Source: Companilactobacillus halodurans
GTDB lineage: Bacteria; Bacillota; Bacilli; Lactobacillales; Lactobacillaceae
NCBI RefSeq assembly: GCF_009600985.1
Contig: NZ_VDFP01000002.1
Span: forward strand, 62,001 to 126,000
Length of the DNA: 64,000 bases
Reading direction: 5' to 3'
Made by a program: the position numbers and the translations under genes. Every line of letters begins with the position of its first letter. The first letter of the stretch is position 1. Shown one piece after another: positions 1 to 9,365 of this stretch. Under the pieces are notes generated by a model that was not told where the DNA came from, did no database searches, and was given only the letters and a program-made list of their open reading frames with translations.

Positions 1-862
1 TGATGGCGTAGGAACGAAATTGCTCTTAACTAATCAAGCTAAGAAGTGGGACACGATTGGAATCGACTGTGTCGCAATGTGCGTCAACGATATCTTGTCT
101 CAAGGGGCAACGCCGCAGTATTTTCTTGATTATATTTCTACTGGTAAGGTTGACCAAAAAGTTGAAGAAATCCTTAAAGGCGTGATAGCTGGCTGCAATT
201 TGGCTAATGCTAATTTAATTGGCGGAGAAACAGCTGAAATGCCTGGCGTATATGGCAAAAATGATTATGATATTGCTGGATTCAGCGTCGGTATTTGTGA
301 AAAGGACGACCTTTTGCAAAAAGAAAACCTCAAAGCTAACGATGTTTTGATTGGTTTGAAATCTAGCGGGATTCATTCCAACGGTTATTCGCTTGTGAGA
401 AAGATTTTCTTTGAAGACCATGATTTCACGATGGAAAACATTTTGCCAGAAGCACCTAAGAAAACTCTTGGTGAAATGCTGTTAACCCCAACGAGAATCT
501 ATGTTCAAGACATCGTTCCCTTATTAGATGAAAGATTGATTAAGGGAATATCTCATATTACTGGTGGCGGATTTTACGAGAATATTCCTCGGATGTTGCC
601 GGATGACTTAGCAGCAGAAATCAACGTTGATATTTGGCCTGAACTTGAGATATTTAATATCTTGCAAAAATATGGTCAATTAAAACTGGACGATATGTAC
701 CATATTTTCAATATGGGTATCGGGATGGTTTTAGCAGTTGATAAATCAAAAGAAATCGAAGTTCTAGATTTATTGAATGAAAATCAAACTGTCGCTTACA
801 CGATTGGCGAGTTAGTTCCAAAAACAAAAGCTAGTTTAGTTTTAAAGGGGGAAAAACTGTGA
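1..862 (+). CDS. purM: Phosphoribosylformylglycinamidine cyclo-ligase (AIR synthetase), 5'-truncated by window edge
   Basis: PurM closes the imidazole ring of FGAM to AIR using ATP in de novo purine synthesis (cytoplasm). The reading frame is already open at base 2 and begins with DGVGTKLL, the conserved ATP-binding strand that lies roughly 60 residues into a normal PurM, so the true start is upstream of the window; the TTG at base 20 is internal. Further family marks are the IGIDCVAMCVNDIL stretch, GGETAEMPG and, near the C-terminus, HITGGGFYENIPRMLP. About 286 residues are visible of an expected 340-350. The stop overlaps the purN start (GTGA), consistent with translational coupling in a pur operon. 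Confidence 0.97.
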   Translation, partial: DGVGTKLLLTNQAKKWDTIGIDCVAMCVNDILSQGATPQYFLDYISTGKVDQKVEEILKGVIAGCNLANANLIGGETAEMPGVYGKNDYDIAGFSVGICEKDDLLQKENLKANDVLIGLKSSGIHSNGYSLVRKIFFEDHDFTMENILPEAPKKTLGEMLLTPTRIYVQDIVPLLDERLIKGISHITGGGFYENIPRMLPDDLAAEINVDIWPELEIFNILQKYGQLKLDDMYHIFNMGIGMVLAVDKSKEIEVLDLLNENQTVAYTIGELVPKTKASLVLKGEKL

Positions 863-1422
863 AAGTAGCAATTTTTGCCTCTGGAAATGGCGGCAACTTT
901 GAAGCTATTGCTAGTTCAAAAGAACTGAAAGCTGCGGGACTACAAATTGAAATCTTAGTTTGTGATCAGCCGAATGCACATGTCATTCAACGAGCAGAAA
1001 AGTATCAAATTCCGGTCTTTGTTAATAAATTGTCTGATTATGACAACCGGGGCCTTTATGAAAAAGCCATTATTGAAAAGCTTCAGCCTTATCAAGTGGA
1101 TTATATTTTGTTAGCAGGCTATATGAAAGTAGTTACAAAGGTTTTACTGGGAGCTTATCCTAATAAAATCATCAATATTCATCCATCGCTCTTACCAAAA
1201 TATTCTGGTTTAGAAGCAATTGAACGTACATTTGCTGCTGGAGAAGATGGGGGCGTGACGATTCATTATATTGATGAAGGAGTCGATACTGGTCCTATCA
1301 TCAAACAAAATCGCGTGATTCGTTTACAAGGTGATACCGAAGAAAGTTTTGAACAACGAATTCACCAAACGGAACATCAGATGTATCGCAGAGTAATTCT
1401 TGATCTATTAAATAAAAAATAA
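859..1422 (+). CDS. purN: Phosphoribosylglycinamide formyltransferase
   Basis: PurN transfers a formyl group from 10-formyl-THF to GAR. The 187-residue protein has the normal length. Catalytic residues are all present: N106 and H108 in NIHPSLLPKYSG and D143 in GVDTGPII, matching the E. coli N106/H108/D144 triad. The N-terminal phosphate loop reads SGNGGNF, where many homologues have SGxGSN. It starts at GTG overlapping the purM stop by 4 bases and is preceded by an AAAGGGGG ribosome site inside purM. purH follows after 15 bases, so these genes are cotranscribed. Confidence 0.97.
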   Translation: MKVAIFASGNGGNFEAIASSKELKAAGLQIEILVCDQPNAHVIQRAEKYQIPVFVNKLSDYDNRGLYEKAIIEKLQPYQVDYILLAGYMKVVTKVLLGAYPNKIINIHPSLLPKYSGLEAIERTFAAGEDGGVTIHYIDEGVDTGPIIKQNRVIRLQGDTEESFEQRIHQTEHQMYRRVILDLLNKK

Positions 1423-1437
1423 TGGAGTAGATAAATA

Positions 1438-2979
1438 ATGAAGAGAGCATTGATCAGTGTTTCAGATAAAACAGGTGTTGTGGAATTTGCTAAGGGCTTA
1501 ATTGCTAATGGTTATGAAATTATTTCAACTGGTGGTACTTACAAGAAATTGCAAGAAAATGATGTTGATGTAATTGAAATTGACGAAGTAACTAAATTCC
1601 CTGAAATCCTCGACGGTCGTGTTAAGACGCTTCATCCAGTAGTACATGCTGGTTTACTTGCTAAGCGCGACAATCCTGAACACATGAAGACTTTGGAAAA
1701 ATTGAATATTGAAACGATTGATTTAGTTTGCGTTAACTTATATCCATTCAAGGAAACTATTTCTAAAGCTGACGTAACACCAGAACAAGCCATTGAACAA
1801 ATCGATATCGGTGGTCCCTCTATGATTCGTTCCGCTTCAAAGAATTTCAAGAGCGTTTACGTTGTGATCGATGCTAATGATTATGAAACAGTGCTAGAAA
1901 GTATCAAGTCAAATGATGACGATTTAGTTTTGAGACGTCGTTTGGCTGCTAAAGCATTTAGACATACAGCTGAATATGACAGTATCATTGGTCACTACTT
2001 GACTGATTTGAATGGCGACGAATTCCCTGATGTAGAAGTTTTAGGTTACGATTATCACCAAGAATTACGTTATGGTGAAAACTCTCATCAAAAAGCTGCC
2101 TTTTATAAGAGTGCGATGCCATTTGAATATTCCATCGCTTCAGCTAAACAATTGCACGGTAAAGAATTATCATTCAATAATATTAAAGATGCTGATGCTG
2201 CTTTAAGAATCGTGGCTGACTTCAAAGAACCTTGCGTGGCCGCTTTGAAACACATGAACCCTTGTGGCGTTGGTGTCGATGACGAATCAATTTATCAAGC
2301 CTGGAGAAAAGCTTATACCGCTGATACGATGTCGATTTTTGGTGGAATCGTAGCTGTTAACCGCGAAGTAACTAAAGAAATTGCTGAAGAAATGCACAAG
2401 ATTTTCCTTGAAATCGTGATTGCACCAAGTTTCTCAGATGAAGCACTTGAAATCCTTGAGGCTAAGAAAAATATTCGTCTATTAACTTTGGACTTCTCAA
2501 AAGCTAAGGATGCTCAAAAGCATGAATACGTTTCAGTTATGGGTGGTTTATTAGTTCAAGAACGTGATACGACCGTTGATCAATTATCAGAATTTAAGGT
2601 TGTTACTGAAAAGGCCCCAACTGATGAAGAAATGAAAGCTCTCTTGTTTGGTCAAAGAATCGTTAAGCATGTTAAGAGTAATGCGATTGTTATTTCAACA
2701 ACTGATAAGACTTTGGGAATTGGCGCCGGTCAAATGAATCGAATCGGTTCCGTTAAGATTGCTATCGAACAAGAAGAACAAGCTACACAGCATTCACCGC
2801 TTGTTATGGCTTCTGATGCCTTCTTTCCCATGGATGACTGTGTCCAATATGCAGCTGAACATAATATCACTGCTATTGTCCAACCTGGTGGTTCCATCAA
2901 GGATCAAGATTCAATCGACATGGCCAATGAACATGGCATCGCTATGGTCTTCACAGGCAGAAGACACTTCAAACACTAA
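1438..2979 (+). CDS. purH: Bifunctional AICAR formyltransferase / IMP cyclohydrolase
   Basis: PurH carries out the last two steps to IMP. The 513-residue length is typical. The N-terminal IMP cyclohydrolase domain (about 1-145) starts with [15 protein letters not shown] and contains GRVKTLHP; the C-terminal transformylase domain carries the catalytic Lys-His pair K271-H272 in KHMNPCGVG, and the protein ends with GRRHFKH, the usual PurH tail. The start ATG has a GGAG ribosome site about 10 bases upstream. It sits between purN and purD in the same direction with short spacers. No truncation or frame problem is seen. Confidence 0.98.
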   Translation: MKRALISVSDKTGVVEFAKGLIANGYEIISTGGTYKKLQENDVDVIEIDEVTKFPEILDGRVKTLHPVVHAGLLAKRDNPEHMKTLEKLNIETIDLVCVNLYPFKETISKADVTPEQAIEQIDIGGPSMIRSASKNFKSVYVVIDANDYETVLESIKSNDDDLVLRRRLAAKAFRHTAEYDSIIGHYLTDLNGDEFPDVEVLGYDYHQELRYGENSHQKAAFYKSAMPFEYSIASAKQLHGKELSFNNIKDADAALRIVADFKEPCVAALKHMNPCGVGVDDESIYQAWRKAYTADTMSIFGGIVAVNREVTKEIAEEMHKIFLEIVIAPSFSDEALEILEAKKNIRLLTLDFSKAKDAQKHEYVSVMGGLLVQERDTTVDQLSEFKVVTEKAPTDEEMKALLFGQRIVKHVKSNAIVISTTDKTLGIGAGQMNRIGSVKIAIEQEEQATQHSPLVMASDAFFPMDDCVQYAAEHNITAIVQPGGSIKDQDSIDMANEHGIAMVFTGRRHFKH

Positions 2980-2990
2980 GAGGTGATTTA

Positions 2991-4247
2991 ATGAAGATAC
3001 TAGTTATTGGTTCCGGAGGTCGAGAAGATGCAATTTGCAAAACTCTTTTGAAAGAACCAACTAATACAGTTTTTTGTGCTCCAGGAAATGATGGCATGCG
3101 CTTATCAGGAATCAAAACTATTTCAATCGATGAAGATGATTTTTCTCATTTGACCAATTTTGTTCAAACTAACAATATTGATTTTACGATTGTGGGTCCA
3201 GAAGAGCCATTAGTTAACGGCATTGTTGACTTTTTTAAAGAAAGAAAATTAAAAATTTTTGGCCCCAATAAAAAAGGCGCTCAAATCGAAGGATCCAAGT
3301 CGTTTACTAAAAAAATAATGGCTGATGCTAAAATTGCCACAGCCAAATATCAGGAATTTACTAAACTCGAAGATGCGATTGAGTATTTGACAAATGAAGC
3401 AGATTTTCCGATTGTCATTAAAGCAGACGGTTTAGCTGCCGGTAAGGGAGTTTATATTTCCCAAAATCTTGCTGATGCTAAAAATACCGTTAGTGAATTA
3501 TTGGATGGACATAAGTTCAATACGAGAAAAGTTGTTATTGAGGAATTCTTGTTGGGTGAAGAATTTTCATTAATGGCCTTCGTTGACCACAAAAGATTTT
3601 ATCCCATGCCAATTGCACAAGACTATAAGAAAATCTATAACGATGACCAAGGTCCAAATACTGGTGGTATGGGGGCAATTTGTCCGGTGCCTAATATTTC
3701 AACACAAATCACGCAACAAGCAATCGATGAAGTATTAGAACCCTTTGTCAAAGAATTATATCAACAAGGTATTAAATATACCGGGATAGTTTATGCTGGT
3801 TTGATTTTGACAAAAAAGGGCATCAAGGTAATTGAATTCAATGCTCGTTTTGGAGATCCGGAAACGGAAGTCGTTTTGCCAAGATTGAAAACTAGTTTGA
3901 CTGAAATAATCGTTTCTATTTTGAATCACAAAAAGATTTCTCAAATTGATTGGGAAGAAAATAATTTGAATTTAGGAGTCTTTGCTGTCAGTAAAGGTTA
4001 TCCTCAAAAACCTATCTTTGGTGATTTAGGAAGCGTCGATGATTTTAAAAATTGTCCATTGTCAATCAACTTTGCTGGCGTTAGAAAAGAAAATCACCGT
4101 TTAATCAGTAATGGTGGTCGTCTTTATTTAATGCAAACAAAGGCTAAAACTTTAAAAGATGCACAAGATTTAATTTATCAGAATTTAGAAAAAATGAATC
4201 AAGAGAATATTTCTTATCGAACCGACATCGGTAAAAATGCTCTTTAA
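2991..4247 (+). CDS. purD: Phosphoribosylamine-glycine ligase (GAR synthetase)
   Basis: PurD joins glycine to phosphoribosylamine with ATP, an early purine step. The 418-residue protein shows the ATP-grasp fold marks: N-terminal GSGGRED, IVIKADGLAAGKGV, and the metal-binding segment EFNARFGDPETEVVLPRL. One oddity: the near-invariant GGREH of PurD reads GGRED here; I do not know whether this matters. It is the last gene of the pur operon, with an AGAGGTG ribosome site and 11 bases after purH. Transcription ends at the hairpin directly downstream of the stop. Confidence 0.97.
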   Translation: MKILVIGSGGREDAICKTLLKEPTNTVFCAPGNDGMRLSGIKTISIDEDDFSHLTNFVQTNNIDFTIVGPEEPLVNGIVDFFKERKLKIFGPNKKGAQIEGSKSFTKKIMADAKIATAKYQEFTKLEDAIEYLTNEADFPIVIKADGLAAGKGVYISQNLADAKNTVSELLDGHKFNTRKVVIEEFLLGEEFSLMAFVDHKRFYPMPIAQDYKKIYNDDQGPNTGGMGAICPVPNISTQITQQAIDEVLEPFVKELYQQGIKYTGIVYAGLILTKKGIKVIEFNARFGDPETEVVLPRLKTSLTEIIVSILNHKKISQIDWEENNLNLGVFAVSKGYPQKPIFGDLGSVDDFKNCPLSINFAGVRKENHRLISNGGRLYLMQTKAKTLKDAQDLIYQNLEKMNQENISYRTDIGKNAL

Positions 4248-4250
4248 ACT

Positions 4251-4290
4251 AAAAAAGCCGCTAATTCTATTAGAATTAACGGTTTTTTTG
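4251..4290. terminator. Bidirectional rho-independent terminator, purD / plsC
   Basis: Arms CCGCTAATTCTA and TAGAATTAACGG (one C/A mismatch) form a 12-bp hairpin, flanked by seven T on the right (+ strand exit, purD) and six A on the left (a T-run for the minus-strand gene plsC). It lies 3 bases after the purD stop. Confidence 0.9.
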
Positions 4291-4325
4291 ATGGTTCAAA
4301 AGTTTTTTTATTGTTATATAATAAA

Positions 4326-4952
4326 TTAATGTTTCTTTTTAGGTGGGACATAATCAAAATCAGGATTGATTTCTTGATCAATTTGGTCCCAAGCTTTTTC
4401 CATGTCATCATTGACTTGTTTAGTTTGTTTCTCATCTAATTTAGCTTTGAAATCAAAATCGATTTCTGGTCCAATTCCGACGGTAATTTTTTGATGCTTC
4501 AATAGGCCGCCGAAAGTTAAGGGTCCTTGATAAACAAAGGGCACCAAAGGTGCTTTTGACAATTTGGCAATTAATGAAGCACCGCCCTTTAATTCTTCCG
4601 AGTAGCGGGTACCAGATGGAAACATGATTAAGACTCGACCTTGTTTTTTTAAGGCCTTAACTGGTATTTTGATAGCTGATGGTCCAGGGTGTTTTCGGTC
4701 AACCGCAAAAGCGTGAGCGTGAAGTAAAATGAAACGCAAGATTGGATTTTTAAAAAGTTCTTTTTTTGCCATAAATGTGGCATCACGTGGTGCAATTACT
4801 AGTGCGAAGAAAATTGGCTCCCACCAAGTTCTATGTGGAGCAACTAAAATATAAGGTTTGTCAGGCAAGTTTTCTTTACCGACAACATCAAAGTGACCGT
4901 TTAATAGAAAAATTAGGCCACGGACAAATATACGAATAGCTTTATAAAACAT
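4326..4952 (-). CDS. plsC: 1-acyl-sn-glycerol-3-phosphate acyltransferase family protein
   Basis: PlsC-family enzymes acylate lysophosphatidic acid to phosphatidic acid at the inner face of the membrane. The 208-residue protein has the family layout: a hydrophobic N-terminus (about 5-18), block I around H40 (APHRTWWEP), block III FPSGTRYSEE at 111-120, and block IV VPFVYQG. The classical H-x4-D catalytic box reads H40-x4-E45 and the FPEGTR block reads FPSGTR. These departures mean the acceptor may be another lysolipid, but the overall family is clear. It is a single gene converging on purD and shares its terminator; its start is 62 bases from the divergent methyltransferase gene. Confidence 0.88.
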   Translation of the reverse strand: MFYKAIRIFVRGLIFLLNGHFDVVGKENLPDKPYILVAPHRTWWEPIFFALVIAPRDATFMAKKELFKNPILRFILLHAHAFAVDRKHPGPSAIKIPVKALKKQGRVLIMFPSGTRYSEELKGGASLIAKLSKAPLVPFVYQGPLTFGGLLKHQKITVGIGPEIDFDFKAKLDEKQTKQVNDDMEKAWDQIDQEINPDFDYVPPKKKH

Positions 4953-5014
4953 AAAAATATCATTCTCCCAAAAATAATTTTCACTTATTTAAAATACCAC
5001 AAAGAAGGTGCAGC

Positions 5015-5743
5015 ATGTCGATTAATTCTCAAGATATTATTTCCAATAGCGGAATTATCATTAATCAGGATAAAAAACTTTACTCATTTAATCTTGATAC
5101 TATTTTACTCTATAATTTTGCTAAACCAGCAAAAAAAGGCAAAATTGTTGATCTATGTTCAGGAAATGGGGCAATTGGTCTCTCACTAGCTTCAAAAACT
5201 AAGGCTCAAATTTATTTAGTTGAAATTCAAAGCCAGCTGTCAAAATTAGCCAGTCAAAGTATTGAAGATAATCATTTGCAGGACCAAGTTCATTCGATCA
5301 ATGATGATTTAAAAAAGTTACCGCAATATTTTGACCATGACACGATTGATACGATTGTCTGCAATCCACCATATTTTAAAGTTTCCAAACAAACAGTCTT
5401 AAAAGATAATCAAGTTTTGGCGATTGCTCGACATGAAATTAAAACTAATTTAGAAATTATTCTAACGACAATTAAGATTATGTTGAAAGAAAACTCGCAT
5501 GCTTATTTAGTTTATCGCCCAGAACGCTTAAGCGAGTTGCTGACTATTATGGCACAACAAAAGATTCAAGCCAAACGGATGCGTTTTGTTCGTTCGAAAA
5601 AAGATCAGGATGCCAATTTAGTTTTAATAGATGCTGTTAAAACAGTTAAAGAGGCTTCGTTAAAAGTTGAACCAGATTTAGTGATTTATGATGATAATCA
5701 TCAATTAAGCAAAGAGGCCAGTTTATTAATCAATGGAAAATAA
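5015..5743 (+). CDS. tRNA1(Val)(A37)-N6-methyltransferase-like SAM methyltransferase (YabB/TrmN6 family)
   Basis: A 242-residue Rossmann-fold N6-adenine methyltransferase. SAM motif I is VDLCSGNGAIGLSL (about 45-58), an acidic end of strand 2 is VEIQ (69-72), and the catalytic NPPY motif typical of adenine-N6 methylation is at 117-120. The N-terminal FNLDTILL segment also matches the YabB/TrmN6 family, which modifies A37 of tRNA1(Val) in E. coli. Substrate here is inferred. It starts after a GAAGG ribosome site and overlaps the GIY-YIG gene by 11 bases, the same partner found next to yabB in Bacillus (yabB-yazA). Confidence 0.85.
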   Translation: MSINSQDIISNSGIIINQDKKLYSFNLDTILLYNFAKPAKKGKIVDLCSGNGAIGLSLASKTKAQIYLVEIQSQLSKLASQSIEDNHLQDQVHSINDDLKKLPQYFDHDTIDTIVCNPPYFKVSKQTVLKDNQVLAIARHEIKTNLEIILTTIKIMLKENSHAYLVYRPERLSELLTIMAQQKIQAKRMRFVRSKKDQDANLVLIDAVKTVKEASLKVEPDLVIYDDNHQLSKEASLLINGK

Positions 5744-6014
5744 TCAATATTTTGTCTATATATTATTATGTAGCGACCAAACTTTTTATACAGGTACGAG
5801 CAATGATGTAAAAAAACGGGTCGCAACTCACAATGCAGGCAAGGGTGCTAAGTATACCAAGACTAGACGACCAGTTAAATTAATGTATCAAGAAAAATTA
5901 GCCAATAAGTCGCAAGCATTGAAACGAGAAATTGCTATAAAAAAATTGTCGCGCCAACAAAAGGAAAGCTTGCTAAAAAGTAATGGAATAAATTGGCGTG
6001 ACTACTTGATTTAA
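5733..6014 (+). CDS. GIY-YIG nuclease-superfamily protein (UPF0213/YazA family)
   Basis: A 93-residue single-domain protein. The GIY-YIG core appears as FVYILLCSDQTFYTG near the N-terminus, followed by KRVATHNAGKGAKYTKTRRPV, which carries the conserved Arg and His of the UrbS/YazA branch, and a C-terminal basic helix region. The cellular role of YazA proteins is not firmly known; a nuclease or nucleic-acid-binding function is inferred from the fold. It overlaps the methyltransferase gene upstream, so the two are translationally coupled. Confidence 0.87.
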   Translation: MENNQYFVYILLCSDQTFYTGTSNDVKKRVATHNAGKGAKYTKTRRPVKLMYQEKLANKSQALKREIAIKKLSRQQKESLLKSNGINWRDYLI

Positions 6015-6034
6015 CGATAGTCTTCCCTTATAAT
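6006..6034 (+). promoter_or_regulatory. Sigma-A promoter of rpsB-tsf
   Basis: TTGATT (6006-6011), a 17-base spacer and a perfect TATAAT (6029-6034). The -35 lies on the last codons of the GIY-YIG gene. Predicted transcription start near 6041 leaves a leader of about 100 nt. Confidence 0.85.
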
Positions 6035-6041
6035 ATTTGTT

Positions 6042-6141
6042 TGTATTGAATACACACACTTAATGATTCGGTTGACGGTGCGCGAGTCGCGTTTTGATCG
6101 AATAAGATTTAAGTGGAGGTAAAAACCAGGAGGAACTTTTT
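6042..6141 (+). promoter_or_regulatory. Structured rpsB 5' leader, candidate S2 autoregulatory element
   Basis: The leader can fold with ATTCGGTT pairing to GATCGAAT (8 bp with G-U pairs) enclosing a GC-rich CGCG/CGCG hairpin, just ahead of two purine-rich Shine-Dalgarno stretches (GTGGAGG and AGGAGG). Ribosomal protein S2 represses its own mRNA in other bacteria through leader RNA; that this leader does the same is inference. Confidence 0.5.
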
Positions 6142-6963
6142 ATGTCAGTTATTTCTATGAAACAACTTCTTGAAGCCGGTGTACATTTCGGTCACCAAAC
6201 AAGAAGATGGAACCCAAAGATGAAGCCATTTATCTTTACACAAAGAAATGGTATTTACATCATTGATTTACAAAAGACTGTACGCATGATTGATGATGCA
6301 TACAACTATATGAAGGCTGTTGCCGGTGATGATGGTATTTTCCTATTCGTTGGTACTAAAAAACAAGCCCAAGACGCTATTGCTGAAGAAGCAACACGTG
6401 CCGGTCAATACTACGTTAACCACCGTTGGTTAGGTGGAACTTTGACTAACTGGAACACAATCCAAAAACGTATCAAGAGATTAAAGGACATCAAGGCTAT
6501 GTCACAAGATGGTACTTTTGATCGTCTACCTAAGAAGGAAGTTGCTTTGCTTGAAAAGCAAGAAGCTAAGTTAGAGAAATTCCTTGGTGGTATCGAAGAT
6601 ATGCCAAGAATCCCTGATGTTATGTTTATTGTTGACCCTCACAAGGAAAACATTGCTGTTAACGAAGCTAAGAAACTTAATATTCCTATCGTAGCTATGG
6701 TTGATACAAACACAGATCCAGATCCTATCGATGTTATCATTCCTTCAAACGATGATGCTATTCGTGCCGTTAGATTAATCACATCTAAGATGGCTGATGC
6801 AATCGTTGAAGGTAAGCAAGGTGAAGAAAACATCACTGATGCTGATTTTAAAGATGGTAAGAAGGATGATGCAAAGGATTCAAACGATGATGCTGCTGAT
6901 GCAAAATCAATCGAAAATCTTGAAGAATCAAAAAACACAAGTAATAATGAAGACAACAAATAA
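6142..6963 (+). CDS. rpsB: 30S ribosomal protein S2
   Basis: S2 binds the small subunit late in assembly and is needed to hold S1. The first 225 or so residues are textbook S2: [22 protein letters not shown] at the start region, [21 protein letters not shown], and VDTNTDPD. The total of 273 residues is longer than the usual 250-260 because of an acidic, Asp/Asn/Lys-rich tail after residue 225 that looks disordered. The start ATG follows an AGGAGG site at 8 bases. It is the first gene of the rpsB-tsf unit driven from the promoter at 6006-6034. Confidence 0.99.
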   Translation: MSVISMKQLLEAGVHFGHQTRRWNPKMKPFIFTQRNGIYIIDLQKTVRMIDDAYNYMKAVAGDDGIFLFVGTKKQAQDAIAEEATRAGQYYVNHRWLGGTLTNWNTIQKRIKRLKDIKAMSQDGTFDRLPKKEVALLEKQEAKLEKFLGGIEDMPRIPDVMFIVDPHKENIAVNEAKKLNIPIVAMVDTNTDPDPIDVIIPSNDDAIRAVRLITSKMADAIVEGKQGEENITDADFKDGKKDDAKDSNDDAADAKSIENLEESKNTSNNEDNK

Positions 6964-6978
6964 TAAATAATATCCGTA

Positions 6979-7011
6979 AAATAGAGTCATCTGTGCAAGA
7001 TGGCTTTATTT
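6979..7011 (+). terminator. Hairpin in the rpsB-tsf intergenic region (attenuator or processing site)
   Basis: Arms AAATAGAGTCATCT and AGATGGCTTTATTT pair over 14 positions (with G-U/G-T wobbles) around a 5-nt loop. There is no uninterrupted T-run after it, so it is more likely a partial terminator or an RNase processing site that sets the rpsB:tsf ratio than a full terminator. Confidence 0.55.
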
Positions 7012-7032
7012 ATACGACTGGAGGATTTACGA

Positions 7033-7908
7033 ATGGCTAAAATTACTGCTGCTCAAGTTAAAGAATTACGTGATAAGACAAGTGTTGGTATGATGGATGC
7101 TAAAAAAGCATTGGTTGCTGCTGACGGCGATATGCAAGAAGCTATCGACAAACTTCGTGAAAAAGGTATTGCTAAAGCTGCTAAGAAGAGTGGAAACATC
7201 GCTGCTGAAGGTTTAGCACATATCGAAGTTTCAGGTAACAAAGCTGCTATTATTGAAGTTAATTCAGAAACTGACTTTGTTTCAACAAATGATAAGTTTA
7301 AAGACCTTGTAAATAAGATTGGTAAAGTTATCGTTGAAAACGAACCAAAGACAATGGACGAAGCTATGGCTTTGAAGCTTGATGATGGAACTGTTAACGA
7401 TGCTATCACAGGCTTAACAGCTGTTATCGGTGAAAAGATTTCCTTGAGACGCTTCAAGGTTCTTGATAAGACTGACTCACAAGTATTCGGTTCATATCTA
7501 CACAATGGTGGTTTGATCGGTGCTATCGTTACTCTTGAAGGCTCTGATGAAGATGCTGCTAGAGACGTTGCAATGCACGTTGCTGCCATCAACCCTGAAT
7601 ACATGACTCGTGAACAAGTTCCTAGCGATGTTCTTGATCATCAAAAGAAGATTTTCACTGAAGAAACAAAGTCTGAAGGTAAACCTGAAAAGATTATTCC
7701 AAGAATCGTTGAAGGCCGTGTAAACAAGTACTTGTCAGAAATTAGTTTGGCTGACCAAGAATTTGTTAAGGATTCAGATATGACTGTTCAACAATTTGTT
7801 GAATCAAAGAATAGTAAATTAGTTTCATTCGTTCGCTTTGAAGTTGGCGAAGGAATCGAAAAGAAACAAGAAGACTTTGCTGAAGAAGTAAAGAACCAAA
7901 TGAAGTAA
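7033..7908 (+). CDS. tsf: Elongation factor Ts
   Basis: EF-Ts recycles EF-Tu-GDP by nucleotide exchange. The N-terminal UBA-like domain [21 protein letters not shown] and the TDFV segment (ETDFVSTND) that inserts into EF-Tu are intact; 291 residues is the normal size for Firmicutes. I place the start at 7033, where MAKIT follows a CTGGAGG site by 9 bases. An in-frame extension to 7000 is possible, but it would run through the intergenic hairpin and lacks a ribosome site. The gene is followed by a strong terminator. Confidence 0.98.
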   Translation: MAKITAAQVKELRDKTSVGMMDAKKALVAADGDMQEAIDKLREKGIAKAAKKSGNIAAEGLAHIEVSGNKAAIIEVNSETDFVSTNDKFKDLVNKIGKVIVENEPKTMDEAMALKLDDGTVNDAITGLTAVIGEKISLRRFKVLDKTDSQVFGSYLHNGGLIGAIVTLEGSDEDAARDVAMHVAAINPEYMTREQVPSDVLDHQKKIFTEETKSEGKPEKIIPRIVEGRVNKYLSEISLADQEFVKDSDMTVQQFVESKNSKLVSFVRFEVGEGIEKKQEDFAEEVKNQMK

Positions 7909-7925
7909 TAAATCATACATTTTTG

Positions 7926-7967
7926 AGAAAGGTCGCTTAATTCATTGTGAATTAAACGGCCTTTTCT
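7926..7967 (+). terminator. Rho-independent terminator after tsf
   Basis: A stem of GGTCGCTTAATTCA with TGAATTAAACGGCC, loop TTG, then TTTTCTTG. It closes the rpsB-tsf unit. Confidence 0.88.
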
Positions 7968-8076
7968 TGTATAAAGGGTTGTATCTTCGCTTTTTTTATT
8001 TAAAAATAGTGATTAGATAAATTTAGTGTAGTGAATATGTTAAAATGTTTAATAGCAAAATTAAAGGAGAGTACTT

Positions 8077-8811
8077 ATGCCTGATATCAAGTATAAAAGA
8101 ATAATTTTAAAGGTTTCCGGTGAAGCCTTAGCTGGAGAAAAGGGTTTTGGCATTAACCCACCTGTCATCAAGAAAATTGCTGAACAAGTTAAAAGTATCC
8201 ATGACTTAGGTGTACAAATTGCAATCGTCTGTGGTGGCGGAAATATCTGGCGCGGTGAAACTGGTGCTGAAATGGGAATGGATCGTGCTCAGGCTGACTA
8301 CATGGGAATGATGGCTACAGTTATGAACGGCTTGGCTTTACAAGATGGTCTTGAACACATTGGCGTTCCAACTCGTGTTCAAACATCAATCGAAATGCGT
8401 CAAGTTGCAGAACCATACATTAGAAGAAAAGCTGTTAGACATCTAGAAAAAGGCCGTGTAGTGATTTTTGCTGGTGGTACAGGTAATCCTTACTTCTCAA
8501 CTGATACTACTTCTGTCTTACGTGCTGCTGAAATTGAAGCTGACGTTATTTTGATGGCTAAGAATAATGTTGATGGCGTTTATTCAGCTGATCCTAAGAA
8601 AGATCCAAAAGCTAAGAAGTATTCTGAATTAACACAACTTGATATTATCAATAAGAACTTGGGTGTTATGGATACAACTGCTTCATCGCTATCAATGGAT
8701 AACAACATTCCATTGATCGTATTCAACTTGAATAAACCTGAAAATATCAAAAAGGTTGTTCAAGGAGAAAATATCGGAACAATTATAAAGGGTGGTAATG
8801 ATGACAAATAA
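8077..8811 (+). CDS. pyrH: UMP kinase
   Basis: PyrH phosphorylates UMP to UDP as a cytoplasmic hexamer of the amino-acid-kinase fold. The 244-residue protein shows KVSGEALAG near the N-terminus, CGGGNIWRG, the [19 protein letters not shown] allosteric/UMP-binding stretch and [13 protein letters not shown]. The start ATG follows AAAGGAGAG. It is the first gene of a long string running pyrH-frr-uppS-cdsA-rseP-proS-polC. Its last 11 bases overlap frr. A TAAAAT at 8041-8046 may be its -10, but I see no good -35. Confidence 0.98.
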   Translation: MPDIKYKRIILKVSGEALAGEKGFGINPPVIKKIAEQVKSIHDLGVQIAIVCGGGNIWRGETGAEMGMDRAQADYMGMMATVMNGLALQDGLEHIGVPTRVQTSIEMRQVAEPYIRRKAVRHLEKGRVVIFAGGTGNPYFSTDTTSVLRAAEIEADVILMAKNNVDGVYSADPKKDPKAKKYSELTQLDIINKNLGVMDTTASSLSMDNNIPLIVFNLNKPENIKKVVQGENIGTIIKGGNDDK

Positions 8812-9358
8812 AGCGATAACAAAAGCTAAAGAAAACATGAACAAATCAATTGATGTTTTAAAGCATGACTTGAGCAATATTCGTGCTGGTAAAGCTAATG
8901 CTTCAATTTTGAATAATGTTAGAGTTATGTATTATGGAACTGAAGTACCATTGAATCAAGTTGCTTCAATCAATATTCCTGAAGCACGTGTTCTAATGGT
9001 CACTCCTTATGACAAATCATCACTTGATGACATTGAACATGCTATCAATTCAGCTGATCTTGGCTTGAATCCAGCTAACGATGGAACTGTTATTCGTTTG
9101 GTCATTCCACAACTCACAGGTGAACGTAGAAAAGAAATTGCTAAAGAAGTAGGTAAAGAGGCTGAAGGTGGCCGTATTGCCGTTAGGAATGTTCGTCGTG
9201 AGGCTATGGACGACTTAAAGAAGCAATTAAAGGCTAATGATGTAACTGAGGATGAATTCCATACTTTGGAAAAAGATGTTCAAAAAGTAACTGATGCAGC
9301 GATTGCTGATATTGATAAAGTTGCAGCAGATAAAGAAAAAGAAATCACTGAGGGATAA
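8801..9358 (+). CDS. frr: Ribosome recycling factor
   Basis: RRF splits post-termination ribosomes together with EF-G. Starting at 8801 gives exactly 185 residues, the canonical length. The motif [12 protein letters not shown] lies in the long helical domain and [13 protein letters not shown] in the small domain. I chose the ATG at 8801 because AAAGGGTGG ends 5-6 bases upstream; in-frame GTG (8792) and ATG (8798) sit on or against the ribosome site. It overlaps the end of pyrH, so coupled translation is likely. Confidence 0.97.
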   Translation: MTNKAITKAKENMNKSIDVLKHDLSNIRAGKANASILNNVRVMYYGTEVPLNQVASINIPEARVLMVTPYDKSSLDDIEHAINSADLGLNPANDGTVIRLVIPQLTGERRKEIAKEVGKEAEGGRIAVRNVRREAMDDLKKQLKANDVTEDEFHTLEKDVQKVTDAAIADIDKVAADKEKEITEG

Positions 9359-9365
9359 TCTCTTC

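Noticed and set aside
6639-6959. 106-codon open frame antisense to the rpsB tail
   Set aside because: Serine-rich mirror of the Asp-rich S2 tail; no start signal.
7053-7604. 183-codon open frame antisense to tsf
   Set aside because: No ribosome site or family motif; codon bias of the strongly expressed tsf gene leaves the opposite strand open.
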